Shown here: positions 11,560-21,235 of the stretch, piece after piece | Position numbering within the stretch: the stretch's first letter is position 1 | Layout: each line of letters begins with the position of its first letter | From: Teratosphaeria epicoccoides | Taxonomy: Eukaryota > Ascomycota > Dothideomycetes > Mycosphaerellales > Teratosphaeriaceae | Assembly: GCA_021401465.1 (NCBI GenBank) | Contig: JADDMT010000198.1 | Span: 1 to 41,504, forward strand | Length of the DNA: 41,504 nt | Direction: 5' to 3' | The notes under the pieces: model-generated | Databases searched by the model: none | What the model saw: only the letters and a program-made list of their open reading frames with translations | Told to the model about the DNA's origin: nothing | Translations under genes and position numbers: made by a program

Positions 11560-14184
11560 ATGGATTCTTCACATTATGGTACAGGACGACAGGAGGTCTT
11601 GCCGGCGAGTCAATATCTACAGGAACGATTGCAGGAACGGCGAGCGCACAACCTCCGCCCAAAGCGCAATCGCCAATCCGATTTCGGACCCAGGAGGGCT
11701 GGCGACGATGATATCTTCCTTGACGAGGCAGAAGCAAGCCGGGGCGGTGCGGCAAGATTGTACGATAGCTCGCCACTGGTCGCAGCATCAGGCTCCGACC
11801 TCGGGAACAGCGGCTATCACAAGCGACCTGCTATGGGAGTCAAAGATCTCGATGGACAGCTAGACAAGCTGAACAAGCAGAATTTCGCCCTGAAGCTGGA
11901 GTTGAGTCACAGGCGGGAGCAGACGCAGAAGTTGCAGGATCGAATTGAGGCAATGAGCGCGCAATTCGAGCGGGCAGAGCAGTTGGAGCAGGAGCATGCA
12001 CAGCTGTTGGAGATCAACTCAAAGCTAGTGGAGGAGTTGGAGAAGCGCGACAAGGCTGTCGAGGAGGCTATGGACATAATATGCGAGCTGGAGGACAAGG
12101 TAGCCGAGATGGAAGAGCGCAGGACTCAAACCAGGCCGTCAACAGCTCAAGCCGACTCTGGATACGCTGGAACCGAGACTCATGAACAAGCACCACCTTC
12201 GTCACCGCCAGAGACGACGAGGCAACCGCCAAAGACGCCTGGCATGCGGCAACCACCACCTGCTGCTTATGCTACTTCGCACAAATTGCAAAGTCTGCTA
12301 CATAGCAGCAACAAGACGCCAGCCCGGATCCGCCGTGAACCATCCTTCATGAGCCAGAGAAAATCTAGTACGCACGCGCTGCGCAGTGTTTATCTTGAGA
12401 ATGCGCAAAGCCTGCATCCGGTCCAAAGCTTCAACTCTCTGCTCTCTAGGCGAGAAAGCAGACCGGAAGAGGATAACGACCTTCTCAATTCACCCAAGCT
12501 CAGCACGCTCAGCGAAAGCAGCTTCCCGTCTCTGTACAGTCCTAAAAAGGACATCACACCCGAGAAGTTCGCCTGGGAAGGCGCGGATGGGGAGACATTG
12601 CAGGTGCCGTACTCGGAGTATCGTCAAGACAGCATCAATCGAGTGAGTCGATGGATTGACAACGGCAACAGCGATCTGACCGATACGCCGTCGAAAGTGA
12701 CGAGAACGACGTCTCCATTGTCACAGCGTACGGCACGTGGCTTGGCTTCGCCTACGCCGGCCGACAGGGGAGATGATGCAGGCTATCAATCGCTCGACGA
12801 AGCTGCGCCTGCTGAGCTGGGTGAACCTATAGACCAGAGCCGTTCTCGCTTGTCAAGCGCAGCCGACCACCAGCGTCGACGACAAAACCAAGTGAATCTA
12901 CCAGGAGTGGCTGGTAACCTGACTACGAATGAGCATTCATTACTTCCCACCTCAACTAGTGCCAGCACACGAATGCTGCGCAGCTCGTGCTCTAGTGCGG
13001 CAGGCGAGCGCAGTCTTCTAGACATGACGCCAGCCGTGATTCGAGGCCGTGATCCGCTGCAGCCTGGGACGCGTACAGCATCCAAGCAGATGCGCTCTTT
13101 GATCGAACTGAACAGCGCATACCACAACCATATGCGATTCAGAGAAGGTGTCCATGCCGGCAACGCCAAGGATGACTCCAGTTCCGATGATGAGGAATAC
13201 GATGCGGATGCGCGTTCAGTGGTCGTCAGAGATCTTAGTCTGGATTACAACGGGTTTCCGGATGGCAACTCAATTCTTATGGGCACGCCTAGCCGATTTC
13301 TCAAGCACGGCAATCCGAGAGCTTCTCAGGACGTCTTTGAAGCAGCTGGCAACGTCGCGTCGCCATCACAACCGGTCCGCAGGAGAATGTCCAGCACAGA
13401 TGTCTCGCTCAGCCCACGCAAGCCAAACCTTCGACACGCCGAAACCAGCCCCACGTTTCTTGGCTCACTGACCAGGATCGTGACAAATGGATCGAAGGCA
13501 ACGATCGACACCGTCACGAGTGCTCGCACGCATCACTCAGGCACTCCGAGCAGCAAAACGGTCGTGCAAGGGGAGCCGGGGCGCAATGGACCATTACCAC
13601 CAGGCCATGACCCGGCCCCAGCTTCGACGTCATCGCCAAGCCGTTCACTCAGTCAGCGAACGCAGAAACTCTTACGCCGTCTGTCTAACAGCCATTCGGA
13701 GAGGTCAGAGCTTGTGCGATCCCCGACTCTCAGGACTGCTCTGCCCACCTTGACTTCAACGCCGAGTTCCGCATACATTGATCGTGGTCCAAAAGAGACA
13801 AGGAGGCCAAGCACGAGTGGTGACCAACAACCATCAGCCGCTACCAACCATCAGCATGTAAGAGGCGAAGGCGGACGAAGATCATCTCTCAACGCACGCG
13901 TCAAGACCGAAACCACGATCGCTCGACCAGTGACTGTAGCTCCTGCTTCTCAGATTCCGAAAGCTGCAGGACCGGAGAAAGACAGAAAGCCGAACATCTT
14001 TAAGCGTCGTGACAGCTCCAAAAGAGTTTCAACACCCTCTCCAGCGATTTTGAACGGCTCATCCCCTGGTTTTGATGCGGCGCAGCTTGCCGGTAGAGAA
14101 GCGAAAGACAGGCGGCAAAGCAATTCAGGAAGGCGTGGCAGTAGTATCAAGGAGGCTGTTGCTTCAAGGAAGTCCTGGCGCTGA
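11560..14184 (+). CDS. Centrosomin-motif (CM1/Cnn_1N) coiled-coil protein, likely MTOC/spindle-pole associated
   Basis: A single-exon gene of 874 aa. The frame is open from 11554, but the first ATG is at 11560, giving MDSSHYGTGRQEVLPASQYL. Residues about 93-190 form a continuous coiled coil beginning GVKDLDGQLDKLNKQNFALK, which matches the centrosomin N-terminal motif 1 pattern (L-x-x-L-x-x-x-N-F-x-L-K-L). In characterised proteins (centrosomin, Mto1, fungal ApsB-type) this motif recruits or activates gamma-tubulin complexes at microtubule-organising centres. The remaining 680 residues are Ser/Pro/Arg-rich and predicted disordered, with many basic-Ser and Ser-Pro sites suggesting phosphoregulation, and end in a basic tail. 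No PACT-like domain was recognised. Assignment to the CM1 family is good; the exact orthologue and location are inferred. Confidence 0.82.
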   Translation: MDSSHYGTGRQEVLPASQYLQERLQERRAHNLRPKRNRQSDFGPRRAGDDDIFLDEAEASRGGAARLYDSSPLVAASGSDLGNSGYHKRPAMGVKDLDGQLDKLNKQNFALKLELSHRREQTQKLQDRIEAMSAQFERAEQLEQEHAQLLEINSKLVEELEKRDKAVEEAMDIICELEDKVAEMEERRTQTRPSTAQADSGYAGTETHEQAPPSSPPETTRQPPKTPGMRQPPPAAYATSHKLQSLLHSSNKTPARIRREPSFMSQRKSSTHALRSVYLENAQSLHPVQSFNSLLSRRESRPEEDNDLLNSPKLSTLSESSFPSLYSPKKDITPEKFAWEGADGETLQVPYSEYRQDSINRVSRWIDNGNSDLTDTPSKVTRTTSPLSQRTARGLASPTPADRGDDAGYQSLDEAAPAELGEPIDQSRSRLSSAADHQRRRQNQVNLPGVAGNLTTNEHSLLPTSTSASTRMLRSSCSSAAGERSLLDMTPAVIRGRDPLQPGTRTASKQMRSLIELNSAYHNHMRFREGVHAGNAKDDSSSDDEEYDADARSVVVRDLSLDYNGFPDGNSILMGTPSRFLKHGNPRASQDVFEAAGNVASPSQPVRRRMSSTDVSLSPRKPNLRHAETSPTFLGSLTRIVTNGSKATIDTVTSARTHHSGTPSSKTVVQGEPGRNGPLPPGHDPAPASTSSPSRSLSQRTQKLLRRLSNSHSERSELVRSPTLRTALPTLTSTPSSAYIDRGPKETRRPSTSGDQQPSAATNHQHVRGEGGRRSSLNARVKTETTIARPVTVAPASQIPKAAGPEKDRKPNIFKRRDSSKRVSTPSPAILNGSSPGFDAAQLAGREAKDRRQSNSGRRGSSIKEAVASRKSWR

Positions 14185-14760
14185 TCTCGATTCCGCTGCA
14201 TGAGCGATTGATGGGAAAAATTTGACGAATCTGTTTTATTCTCGCCAAAGGTTGAGTTGGGATACATTAGAACTGATACCCTTGAACTCTAGCCGGGTCC
14301 TGCGAAGTGGCTGCTGATAATGACCATTGATGACAAAAGATAGATTTAAGATATCCTACTGAACGATGAGTAGTGTCACCCCAAGATGTCGAGGTTACTT
14401 TAGACTCGAAATTGCGAAAATTGACGAGGCTGCCGTGTGTCGTGCACGCGCTAATACTAGGATGTGCCTGCCTCTTTGCGGAGTTCGAGTTGTGCTGAAC
14501 GCAAGCAACGCATGCACTTACATGGAGGGTGCAGGGACACGAGTAGAAGCCATTGTGATTAGAGTCATTGCCTGCAGACATATGCTTAGCGCCGCGTACG
14601 AGGGAACACGTGTTTGCATATGTGTCGCTCCACGGTATACACACACGGCGCCAGTCTTACCCTCGTCTTTTGCAGCATGCCGTGATGCCACAATCAACCC
14701 AAGACGACAAACATACGGGCATGACCATAATCTCAGTCGTGTCTTTTGAGGATTCTTGAG
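14185..14760. other. 3' flank of the CM1-motif gene
   Basis: Short frames occur on both strands with no family resemblance. An A-rich stretch near 14215-14240 could help 3'-end formation of the upstream gene, but this is only suggestive. Confidence 0.4.
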
Positions 14761-15318
14761 ATGGCGTACCTCTCGCAGCTTTTCTCGACACCATCATCCG
14801 TTGGACGGCGAATACGACAGGCCTTGATAGCCGACAGAAAGCAGGATGCGGAGGAGTATACGATTTTGCCTCTTCTCAACGGCGACAATTGGAATGCAGC
14901 GTTCGCCGGCCGACAAGCATTTCTGCACTCCAGACAGGAAAGGACTCAAGCTGGCGATCTTGGTGAGGGTCGTTTCCCCCATGCCGGCGAGATGTGCTCG
15001 GGAAAACGCACCGTATTGACAACAGGAGACCTACGATGCAAATGGCACCCAGTCGAAGTGTCCTACAAGGTTGCCGCTGAGGTGGCGAAGTATTGCACAC
15101 TTCCAAGTAAAGCGAGTGTGACTGTGAGGCTCGCTTGGCATTCTACTGCGCCACTGTGGATGGTCAATCCAAAGCCGCCAGGCATACTGAAATGCCCAAA
15201 ATTTCATGCCGTTCGAATGCAGAAGACGTATAGACAGTGCCACTCTATGTGGCATTGTCTTATCCGAGTATGCTCGGACCTACCCTGGCGCGAAAATTGC
15301 TGTTCTGGCGTGCTGTAG
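14761..15318 (+). CDS. Uncharacterised 185-aa open reading frame
   Basis: An ATG-initiated frame encoding MAYLSQLFSTPSSVGRR and onward. No domain, signal peptide or membrane segment is evident and composition is mixed. It ends about 220 bases before the stop of the convergent cis-prenyltransferase gene. It is long enough to note but may be a chance frame: no intron, family motif or low-complexity pattern supports it. Confidence 0.2.
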   Translation: MAYLSQLFSTPSSVGRRIRQALIADRKQDAEEYTILPLLNGDNWNAAFAGRQAFLHSRQERTQAGDLGEGRFPHAGEMCSGKRTVLTTGDLRCKWHPVEVSYKVAAEVAKYCTLPSKASVTVRLAWHSTAPLWMVNPKPPGILKCPKFHAVRMQKTYRQCHSMWHCLIRVCSDLPWRENCCSGVL

Positions 15319-15540
15319 TACATTCCGAGTACGTTGCCGAATTATCTTGTATCATATGTGGTAAGCTTCGCTAACAGAAGGGCATCATATTACAATAGAG
15401 CCATTTTGTATGGGCCGTGGCCGAGATCGCGTACCTGTCTATCAACGTCATGTCTTCACGCAGTGCCGCTCGTACCTTCCTCATCTATATGCATGCTCAC
15501 GCACCAGATCGCGCCACTCCTCGTAGTGCTTCACTGGTCC

Positions 15541-16686
15541 TCACGCGACTTTGACAATATCCTCCCAACCACTTCGGCGTCGCTGCAGCCACTGCCACTC
15601 AACAAGCACTGGCAAGAACTGCCACAAATCGAACCGCGGCCACAGCGTACTGAGGAATCTGATCTCGGTATTCTCATGGCATTGCCAAAGCATGAAATCT
15701 GATAATCTGTACACGCCTGACGTACGTATCAGCAGATCCAGTGGCGGTGCATCATACGTGTAGACGTTGCGTTGTAGGTCATCCACCGTTAGTGACTCGG
15801 GATCTGGCAAACGTTGTTTCGCTTTCGCAAGTCTCGACATGGTAGGTTTAGTAGGCTGCAGATCGGGTGAAGCTGAGTACGATGTCTGTGAGCTGCCCGT
15901 TTGTTGTTGGGATGAGCTATCCAGATCCTGTTCTGAAATGTCTGTACTGTCCGCATCTGAAGTCGCCGTTACAGCGTCACCATTCGTGAGAGGCTGTACA
16001 CCATTGTTCGCAGGCAGGTCTTCTTCGGTAACGTCGCTTAGCTGTCTCTTCCTTATGCTTCGCTGAATATGACTTTCGCTGAAACCTCTTTTGACCGCAT
16101 CTCCCAGCCTCACTTTGGGCGCGCTGAATTCCCTCACTGTCTCGCGTATGGAATGCGTGATTTCTTCTCTGCTCGTGTATGGGAAACACACATTGAGCAC
16201 CGCGTGGTCGTTGTGCTTTGTCATCTCCACTGCCCGGTCCACTTGTTCCAGTACGTCTGGTCGCACTAAGCTCTTGTCGCCCAATATCCTCACGCTGGCA
16301 CCGTATCGTTCGAACAACTCTCCATGCTGTGACATTTGTACCAATTTCGTCTTTGCCATATCCATCAGTCCGTCGACTTCGTACTTGCTCCTCTTGAAAT
16401 TCTCTATTGAAAAGGCATAGATGGTGACCACTCTCACACCACTCTTGTAGCAAACTTCCAATATCCTCGCCAATGCCTCAAACCCCAAGTGGTGACCTTC
16501 TACTGTCTCAATCTTGTTTTGCCGAGCATACCGTCGATTCCCGTCCATTACAAAGGCGACGTGCTGAGGTATGGGACCCTGCTTCAAGGCACCAATAACG
16601 AGTTCTCGTAGCTGCTGTACGGCCCATTCGACGGGTGGAAGGCCGGAAAGCCATCGGCGAAGATGTGTGCCGTGTGCTGTTGTCAT
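15541..16686 (-). CDS. Dehydrodolichyl diphosphate synthase (cis-prenyltransferase, Rer2/Srt1 type)
   Basis: A single-exon gene of 381 aa starting at the ATG at 16686. The catalytic motif HVAFVMDGNRRYAR at about residues 42-55 carries the Asp that binds the Mg-diphosphate. YAFSIENFKR follows at 90-99, and DLLIRTSGVYRLSDFMLWQC near 322-341 gives the conserved RTSG...RLSDF region. The enzyme chains isopentenyl diphosphate units onto farnesyl diphosphate to make the polyprenyl backbone of dolichol, the glycan carrier of the ER. Between the last helix-rich part and the RTSG motif lies a low-complexity stretch of about 85 residues (roughly 215-300) rich in Ser, Gln and Thr, not present in bacterial UppS. 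An amphipathic N-terminal segment precedes the core. The RTSG/RLSDF motif marks the catalytic subunit, not the Nus1/NgBR partner. Confidence 0.95.
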   Translation of the reverse strand: MTTAHGTHLRRWLSGLPPVEWAVQQLRELVIGALKQGPIPQHVAFVMDGNRRYARQNKIETVEGHHLGFEALARILEVCYKSGVRVVTIYAFSIENFKRSKYEVDGLMDMAKTKLVQMSQHGELFERYGASVRILGDKSLVRPDVLEQVDRAVEMTKHNDHAVLNVCFPYTSREEITHSIRETVREFSAPKVRLGDAVKRGFSESHIQRSIRKRQLSDVTEEDLPANNGVQPLTNGDAVTATSDADSTDISEQDLDSSSQQQTGSSQTSYSASPDLQPTKPTMSRLAKAKQRLPDPESLTVDDLQRNVYTYDAPPLDLLIRTSGVYRLSDFMLWQCHENTEIRFLSTLWPRFDLWQFLPVLVEWQWLQRRRSGWEDIVKVA

Positions 16687-17183
16687 TGTGGGGAGTTGTT
16701 GGTAATGTTGGGGTTGAGTGTCAGCTGCGGATGTTGGAAGACCGCTGGGTGCGAGGTGATGTCGCGAGAGGGAGCAACGTTGCTAGCATGCATATGTGTA
16801 CATAATTCGGGGCTTGCTGCTGCAGGCTGTGCTCTCTGAATTTCTTGGACCTACGTAAACATTGTTTGAACAGCCTCGATGGAGACGTAATAAAGCTGGA
16901 AGTTGGTACTGCCCAATCAGCTGGAGGGTGCCTGGCCACTTCGCTGGGCAGGAACAGATCTTCTTTTTGATGCATTTACATCGACAAGAGGGCTACTCAT
17001 CATCGTTGAAAGCGCGAGATTACACAATATCGCATGCAGGATGCCATCCGACATCTCCAATCAATGATCATCCTGCGCGGCCGCCCAAGCATAGAGGCCC
17101 GACCATCTGACGCCTCAGGGTACGCCCAGTCATTTCGGGGCTCCCCCGGAACGCAATCATTGGCCTTTTTGTTGAGCAGCAGA
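16687..17183. other. Promoter region of the cis-prenyltransferase gene
   Basis: This spacer carries the upstream region of the prenyltransferase gene and the 3' flank of the membrane-protein gene on the same strand. No further gene, repeat or RNA was recognised. Confidence 0.45.
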
Positions 17184-18278
17184 CTATGCGTCGAAGTTGC
17201 TCCAACAAACCCCGGCCACAACGACGTTGTAACTCTCCGTGTCCTGATCATCCATACATAGCGCCCAAGCAAACCATATTTGATATGACACTGCCATTAT
17301 GTCGACAAGATAAATAGCAATTGTGACACACTGGCCGATTCCTCGCTCCTTGCGCACCGACCATACAGCGAGAATCAGCTGCGGCATCGTGCAAGTCAGC
17401 GCCAACGCCGAGATGATGAGATTTGCCCTGTAAATACCTTCGTCGTAAGCGTTGGTGGCTGGTGGGATGACTGCTTGTACCCAAAACCCGAACAGGAAGA
17501 AGAAATCGAGATGAAGTAAAGCGATTTAGATCTGTGTCACTTTATCAGCTTGCCAGGTTGTGACTGAGGAATTTTCCAGCAGCGCCCACCTCGTATGTCA
17601 GATACCGCCTCCTCAGCTTCCTATCTGCGGCTGCGATATAACGGTAGATGTCCCTGGTCCAGCTTTAGTTTGCACAAGCCAGGATAGGACACAGCAATTT
17701 TGCGACTCTCCGTGTAGCCGCCGGGCTATGAAGCGCAAGACGACCGTACTTAGCCCTAGGATGGCTAGCAGCACGTAGAAGGAGATTCGCAGCACGATGG
17801 CGTATACTCTTCCGTCGAAGTGCCACCAGATCGTCCACAGTGCCAGTGAGGTAAAGACCAGCATACAGAAGTTGTTGGTGCATATCGCGAAGACCTGGAC
17901 AATGTTCCTTTCTTTCGCAGTATGAACACTCAACAAGAACTGATAAGCCGATTCCACGAATTCAGCGATGACCTGTGCGATGAGCAGAGGCGCCTCCCAG
18001 CTCTCTCTGAAGGGCACTGGAGCACCACCCGGCGCGAAACCATTGTACCAGTAATAGTACATGTAGTAGATGATCGCTTCGAGCGTGATGCAAGCCAAGC
18101 ATTGCGCCAAAGTGACCAGCACGAGGGTGATTGTCCACCGCCTGGTCGGCACCCATGGCTTGATTATGAAGGCACAGGACCTCCTGTTCGAGTTGCGGTG
18201 CCGAGCCGAAGCCAGAGTAGGAAGAGGCTGTTGTGAGTTTAGGTCTTCCACAAACACGTCGTGATATGCCGTCGTCAT
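17184..18278 (-). pseudogene. Multi-pass membrane protein gene with an in-frame stop
   Basis: The gene starts at the ATG at 18278. Exon 1 (18278-17707) encodes a cytosolic-looking N-terminus and about five hydrophobic segments, including WTITLVLVTLAQCLACITLE and IVLRISFYVLLAILGLSTVV. A 53-nt intron (17706-17654; weak donor GTCGCA, acceptor CCAG) joins to DIYRYIAAADRKLRRRYLTYE (17653-17590), followed by donor GTGGGC. Clear coding resumes with IALLHLDFFFLFGFWVQAVI and a further segment to the stop at 17184. The only usable acceptor (CACAG at about 17532) would place a TAA at 17528-17526 just before that block. The resumed frame therefore looks disabled, or the splice is unusual. The layout resembles the uncharacterised fungal 7-TM integral membrane family with an ALLxLDxFFF motif. 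Function is unknown. Confidence 0.6.
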
Positions 18279-18917
18279 TGTTCAGTGTGTCAACCGCAGC
18301 GCAGGTTGCTTCAATGCTTCAACGTCATGTTGGACAGGTGCGTGAACAGGAGCGAGGTCGCTGCTCTTATCTCTCAAGTTCAAGCTGTCGACTCAACGTC
18401 GTGTCTGAGTCGCAGCATCACTCGTGAGATCCAATTTCGAGAGCTCAAAGGCTCCCGCTTGGGTGTCGCCTCATCCTCGAGACAGTTTGCCATCGTCAGA
18501 TCAGAGTCCACAGCTAGGCACGGCTACTTGCATGTACTTGCTGACGCATGCGACGAGAAAGGCAAACGTCCCATGATCGCGCGGGACGTTGTGATGTTGT
18601 TCAAGCCTAGCAAGCAGACTGTCTCTTTTCTGGCACGTAGGCGCAGAGCAGATCAGGCAAAATTGCCTATTGCGTAGCTGTGCCTAGTAAGATATTGCCA
18701 TTGAGAAAGACTTTCAGAAACATGTAACTTTCAGAAGCATGTAACCAGGTCTTCGTACATGTCTGGGCACGATGATGCTTGCCCTGCTCGAGAATAGATG
18801 TTGGAGGGCGGAGCGGCACGGTTCCGCAAAAGCGGGTCTACTTCCATCTGTGAGTGAATCCGACTTGCACCGTCTGCGTCCCCTCTGCTCACCATCACAG
18901 GATATACTGGTGCCAAC
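18279..18917. other. Shared upstream region between divergent genes
   Basis: 639 bases separate the start of the membrane-protein gene (-) from the start of ncs6 (+) and presumably hold both promoters. No TATA box or repeat array stands out, and no small gene was recognised. Confidence 0.5.
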
Positions 18918-20297
18918 ATGCCGCCCAGCAAATGCCAACTTTGCAATGAAAACCGGGCTCAAATTTCACGCCCAAAGAATCACGCGCGGATATGCGCGCC
19001 ATGCTTCATTGCGACATTTGAAAAAGAGGTTGCTGAGACCATTGAGTCGACCGACCTATTCCAGCCTGGGGAGCGAGTCGCAATCGGCGCATCAGGAGGC
19101 AAAGACAGCACGGTCCTCGCCTCAGTGCTGAAAACGCTCAACGACCGTCACGGCTGGGGATTAGATCTGGTGCTTTTATCGATAGACGAGGGCATAACAG
19201 GATATCGAGATCACAGCCTGGACGCTGTCAGAAGACATGCTGCACAGTATGAGCTCCCGCTCAAGATTGTAAGCTATCAAGAGCTGTACGGTTGGAGTAT
19301 GGACCAAGTCGTCCAACAGATCGGGAAGAGAGGAAACTGCACATATTGTGGCGTTTTCCGGCGTCAAGCTCTTGATCGCGGAGCTGCGATGCTTGGCGTG
19401 GGGCATGTTGTGACGGGACATAATGCAGATGATGTAGCAGAGACGGTGCTCATGAACCTACTCAGAGGAGATCTGCCCAGACTTAGCCGCGCCACGAGCA
19501 TTGTGACGAGCACGCCATCTGCCACGCAGCGCATAGTAGGCGAGGCTGTGTCGTTCACAAATGTGAAGCGTAGCAAGCCGCTCATGTATGCTTATGAAAA
19601 GGAGATCGTGCTTTATGCGCATCACAAGAAGCTAGATTACTTCAGTACGGAATGCATATACAGCCCCGAAGCTTTTCGCGGCTCTGCTAGAACTCTCATC
19701 AAGAATCTCGAACGCATCCGGCCTGAAAGTATCCTGGATGTTGTGAAGTCAGGCATTGACATGGCAAAGCTTGTGCCTAATACGAACGGAGAATGCAAGG
19801 GCGTGTGCGGTGGAAAGAGCAAGCAGCCGCAGGCGGAAGACGAGATAGAGACTGAGGGTGGTTGTGGGACCAGTCAGAGTCAGACGGCAGGCGGTGAGAT
19901 GGTAGAAATGGAGAGGAAGCTCCAGCAGGATGAGCAAGCTGAGCAGAACGGTGCGGAGACAGAGATCAAGCTGCCAGCGAAGGCAGTCAGTGGACACATG
20001 GCCGATAGCCATGCGAGTGCAGCCGGACCGTCCAATGCCGTTTTGACGACGGCAGTCCATGGTATCGCACATGACGACGTCGTTCATCCCGCAACCACTG
20101 CACCGATCTGCACCAAGCAGGAGAAGAAGTCCAGACGCCGGCCAAACAAAGAAAAGCCGCCAACGAGACAGAAGCTTGGACAGTGCGAGAGGTGCGGATA
20201 CCTGTCTTCTCAAGCGATATGCAAGGCCTGCGTACTGCTTGAAGGGCTAAACAAGGCCAGGCCGAAAACAAAGATCGAGGTTGGCGATGATAGATGA
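18918..20297 (+). CDS. ncs6: Cytoplasmic tRNA 2-thiolation protein 1 (Ncs6/Ctu1)
   Basis: A single-exon gene of 459 aa. It begins MPPSKCQLCNENRAQISRPK with a zinc-binding CxxC pair at 6/9 and a further Cys pair near 26/29. The PP-loop ATPase motif AIGASGGKDST lies at about residues 56-65, the active-site CTYCG at 141-145 and GHNADDVAETVLMNLLRGD at 167-185. A further Cys pair occurs in GECKGVCGG, and CERCGYLSSQAICKAC is at the C-terminus. With Ncs2/Ctu2 and sulfur from Urm1, the enzyme thiolates U34 of the Lys, Gln and Glu tRNAs in the cytosol. Between the GECKGVCGG pair and the C-terminal zinc pair is a long Glu/Gln/Ala-rich insert of about 120 residues (roughly 300-425) without family motifs. 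Everything catalytic appears intact. Confidence 0.96.
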   Translation: MPPSKCQLCNENRAQISRPKNHARICAPCFIATFEKEVAETIESTDLFQPGERVAIGASGGKDSTVLASVLKTLNDRHGWGLDLVLLSIDEGITGYRDHSLDAVRRHAAQYELPLKIVSYQELYGWSMDQVVQQIGKRGNCTYCGVFRRQALDRGAAMLGVGHVVTGHNADDVAETVLMNLLRGDLPRLSRATSIVTSTPSATQRIVGEAVSFTNVKRSKPLMYAYEKEIVLYAHHKKLDYFSTECIYSPEAFRGSARTLIKNLERIRPESILDVVKSGIDMAKLVPNTNGECKGVCGGKSKQPQAEDEIETEGGCGTSQSQTAGGEMVEMERKLQQDEQAEQNGAETEIKLPAKAVSGHMADSHASAAGPSNAVLTTAVHGIAHDDVVHPATTAPICTKQEKKSRRRPNKEKPPTRQKLGQCERCGYLSSQAICKACVLLEGLNKARPKTKIEVGDDR

Positions 20298-21235
20298 ACC
20301 AGAGTAGAACAGCCGCATTGCATCTACTTGCATGTGCTCTGGTAGCAGCTACACTGGCGGCCTTCAAAGGCGACGGAGGATCCAAAGCGCATGGGCGGCC
20401 GGTACATGCATTGTCTGCGAAAGCTCCGAAAGGCTTTCCCAGGAAGGGGTTGGGGCTGGATCCCACAAATGACCGGATCTGCCGTTGATTGCGAGGTCGG
20501 ATCCTGCAAGAGCGGAAGCTTGGCACGGGCATCGACGGTCCTTCTGCGAGCACTCTCTGGATACGGCCACGTCTTAGCTGCAAGCTCTCCTGAATCCTAC
20601 ACGCCATCAGCCCAAGCATCCTGTGCTTCGCGAAAAGTTGGGTTGCTAGTTGTGGGCTTAGTGATGCAGCAACGGTGTAGCATGAGTTTCTTCTCCTCGC
20701 TCGAGACCACCCCGAAATTCGGCACACGCTCCGAGTCTGCGTGCGAAAACACACGCAGGAGGTTCTCCCAGGACCCAGCCACCATAGCCACATCTGTCGT
20801 GTTGCGCACGGAATTATTGTTGATGCAAGGCATGACAGCACCTAAGACTGCAAGTGCGAATTCGAAGCAAGAACCTGTTCTGTGTGACTCAGACGATGCA
20901 TGTCTTGGAAATGAGACCCGGGCTTGTATCAAATAATAGTAGTTTCGTCGACTTCTCTATTGGACAACCGGTACCAAGTACAACCCTCTCAATGCTCTCG
21001 CAATGCAATGACATATGTGTCCAATATCTTAATAGGCCCCAATACTCCCTGCTGTATGCTCAAGCCAGCCCAAGCACCATGCCAAACCATCATCATCGTC
21101 ATCGACTCATCTACGCCATTTGCCATGCCCGCTCTAGACTCCCAAGATCGGCCGTGGTGCGATCTCCAGGACCTTCATCGTAATGGGGTATCTGCTACAA
21201 ACAAAGGTCTATCGTTCTATGATCGAATCAGCCCA
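20298..21235. other. Convergent 3' flank between ncs6 and the cyclin gene
   Basis: The two genes converge here. Frames on both strands are short or are shadows of ncs6. No gene, RNA or repeat was recognised. Confidence 0.5.

Noticed and set aside
19987..20841. Minus-strand open frame of 284 codons over the end of ncs6
   Set aside because: It overlaps the certain ncs6 C-terminus, opens without a family motif and looks like a shadow extended into spacer sequence.
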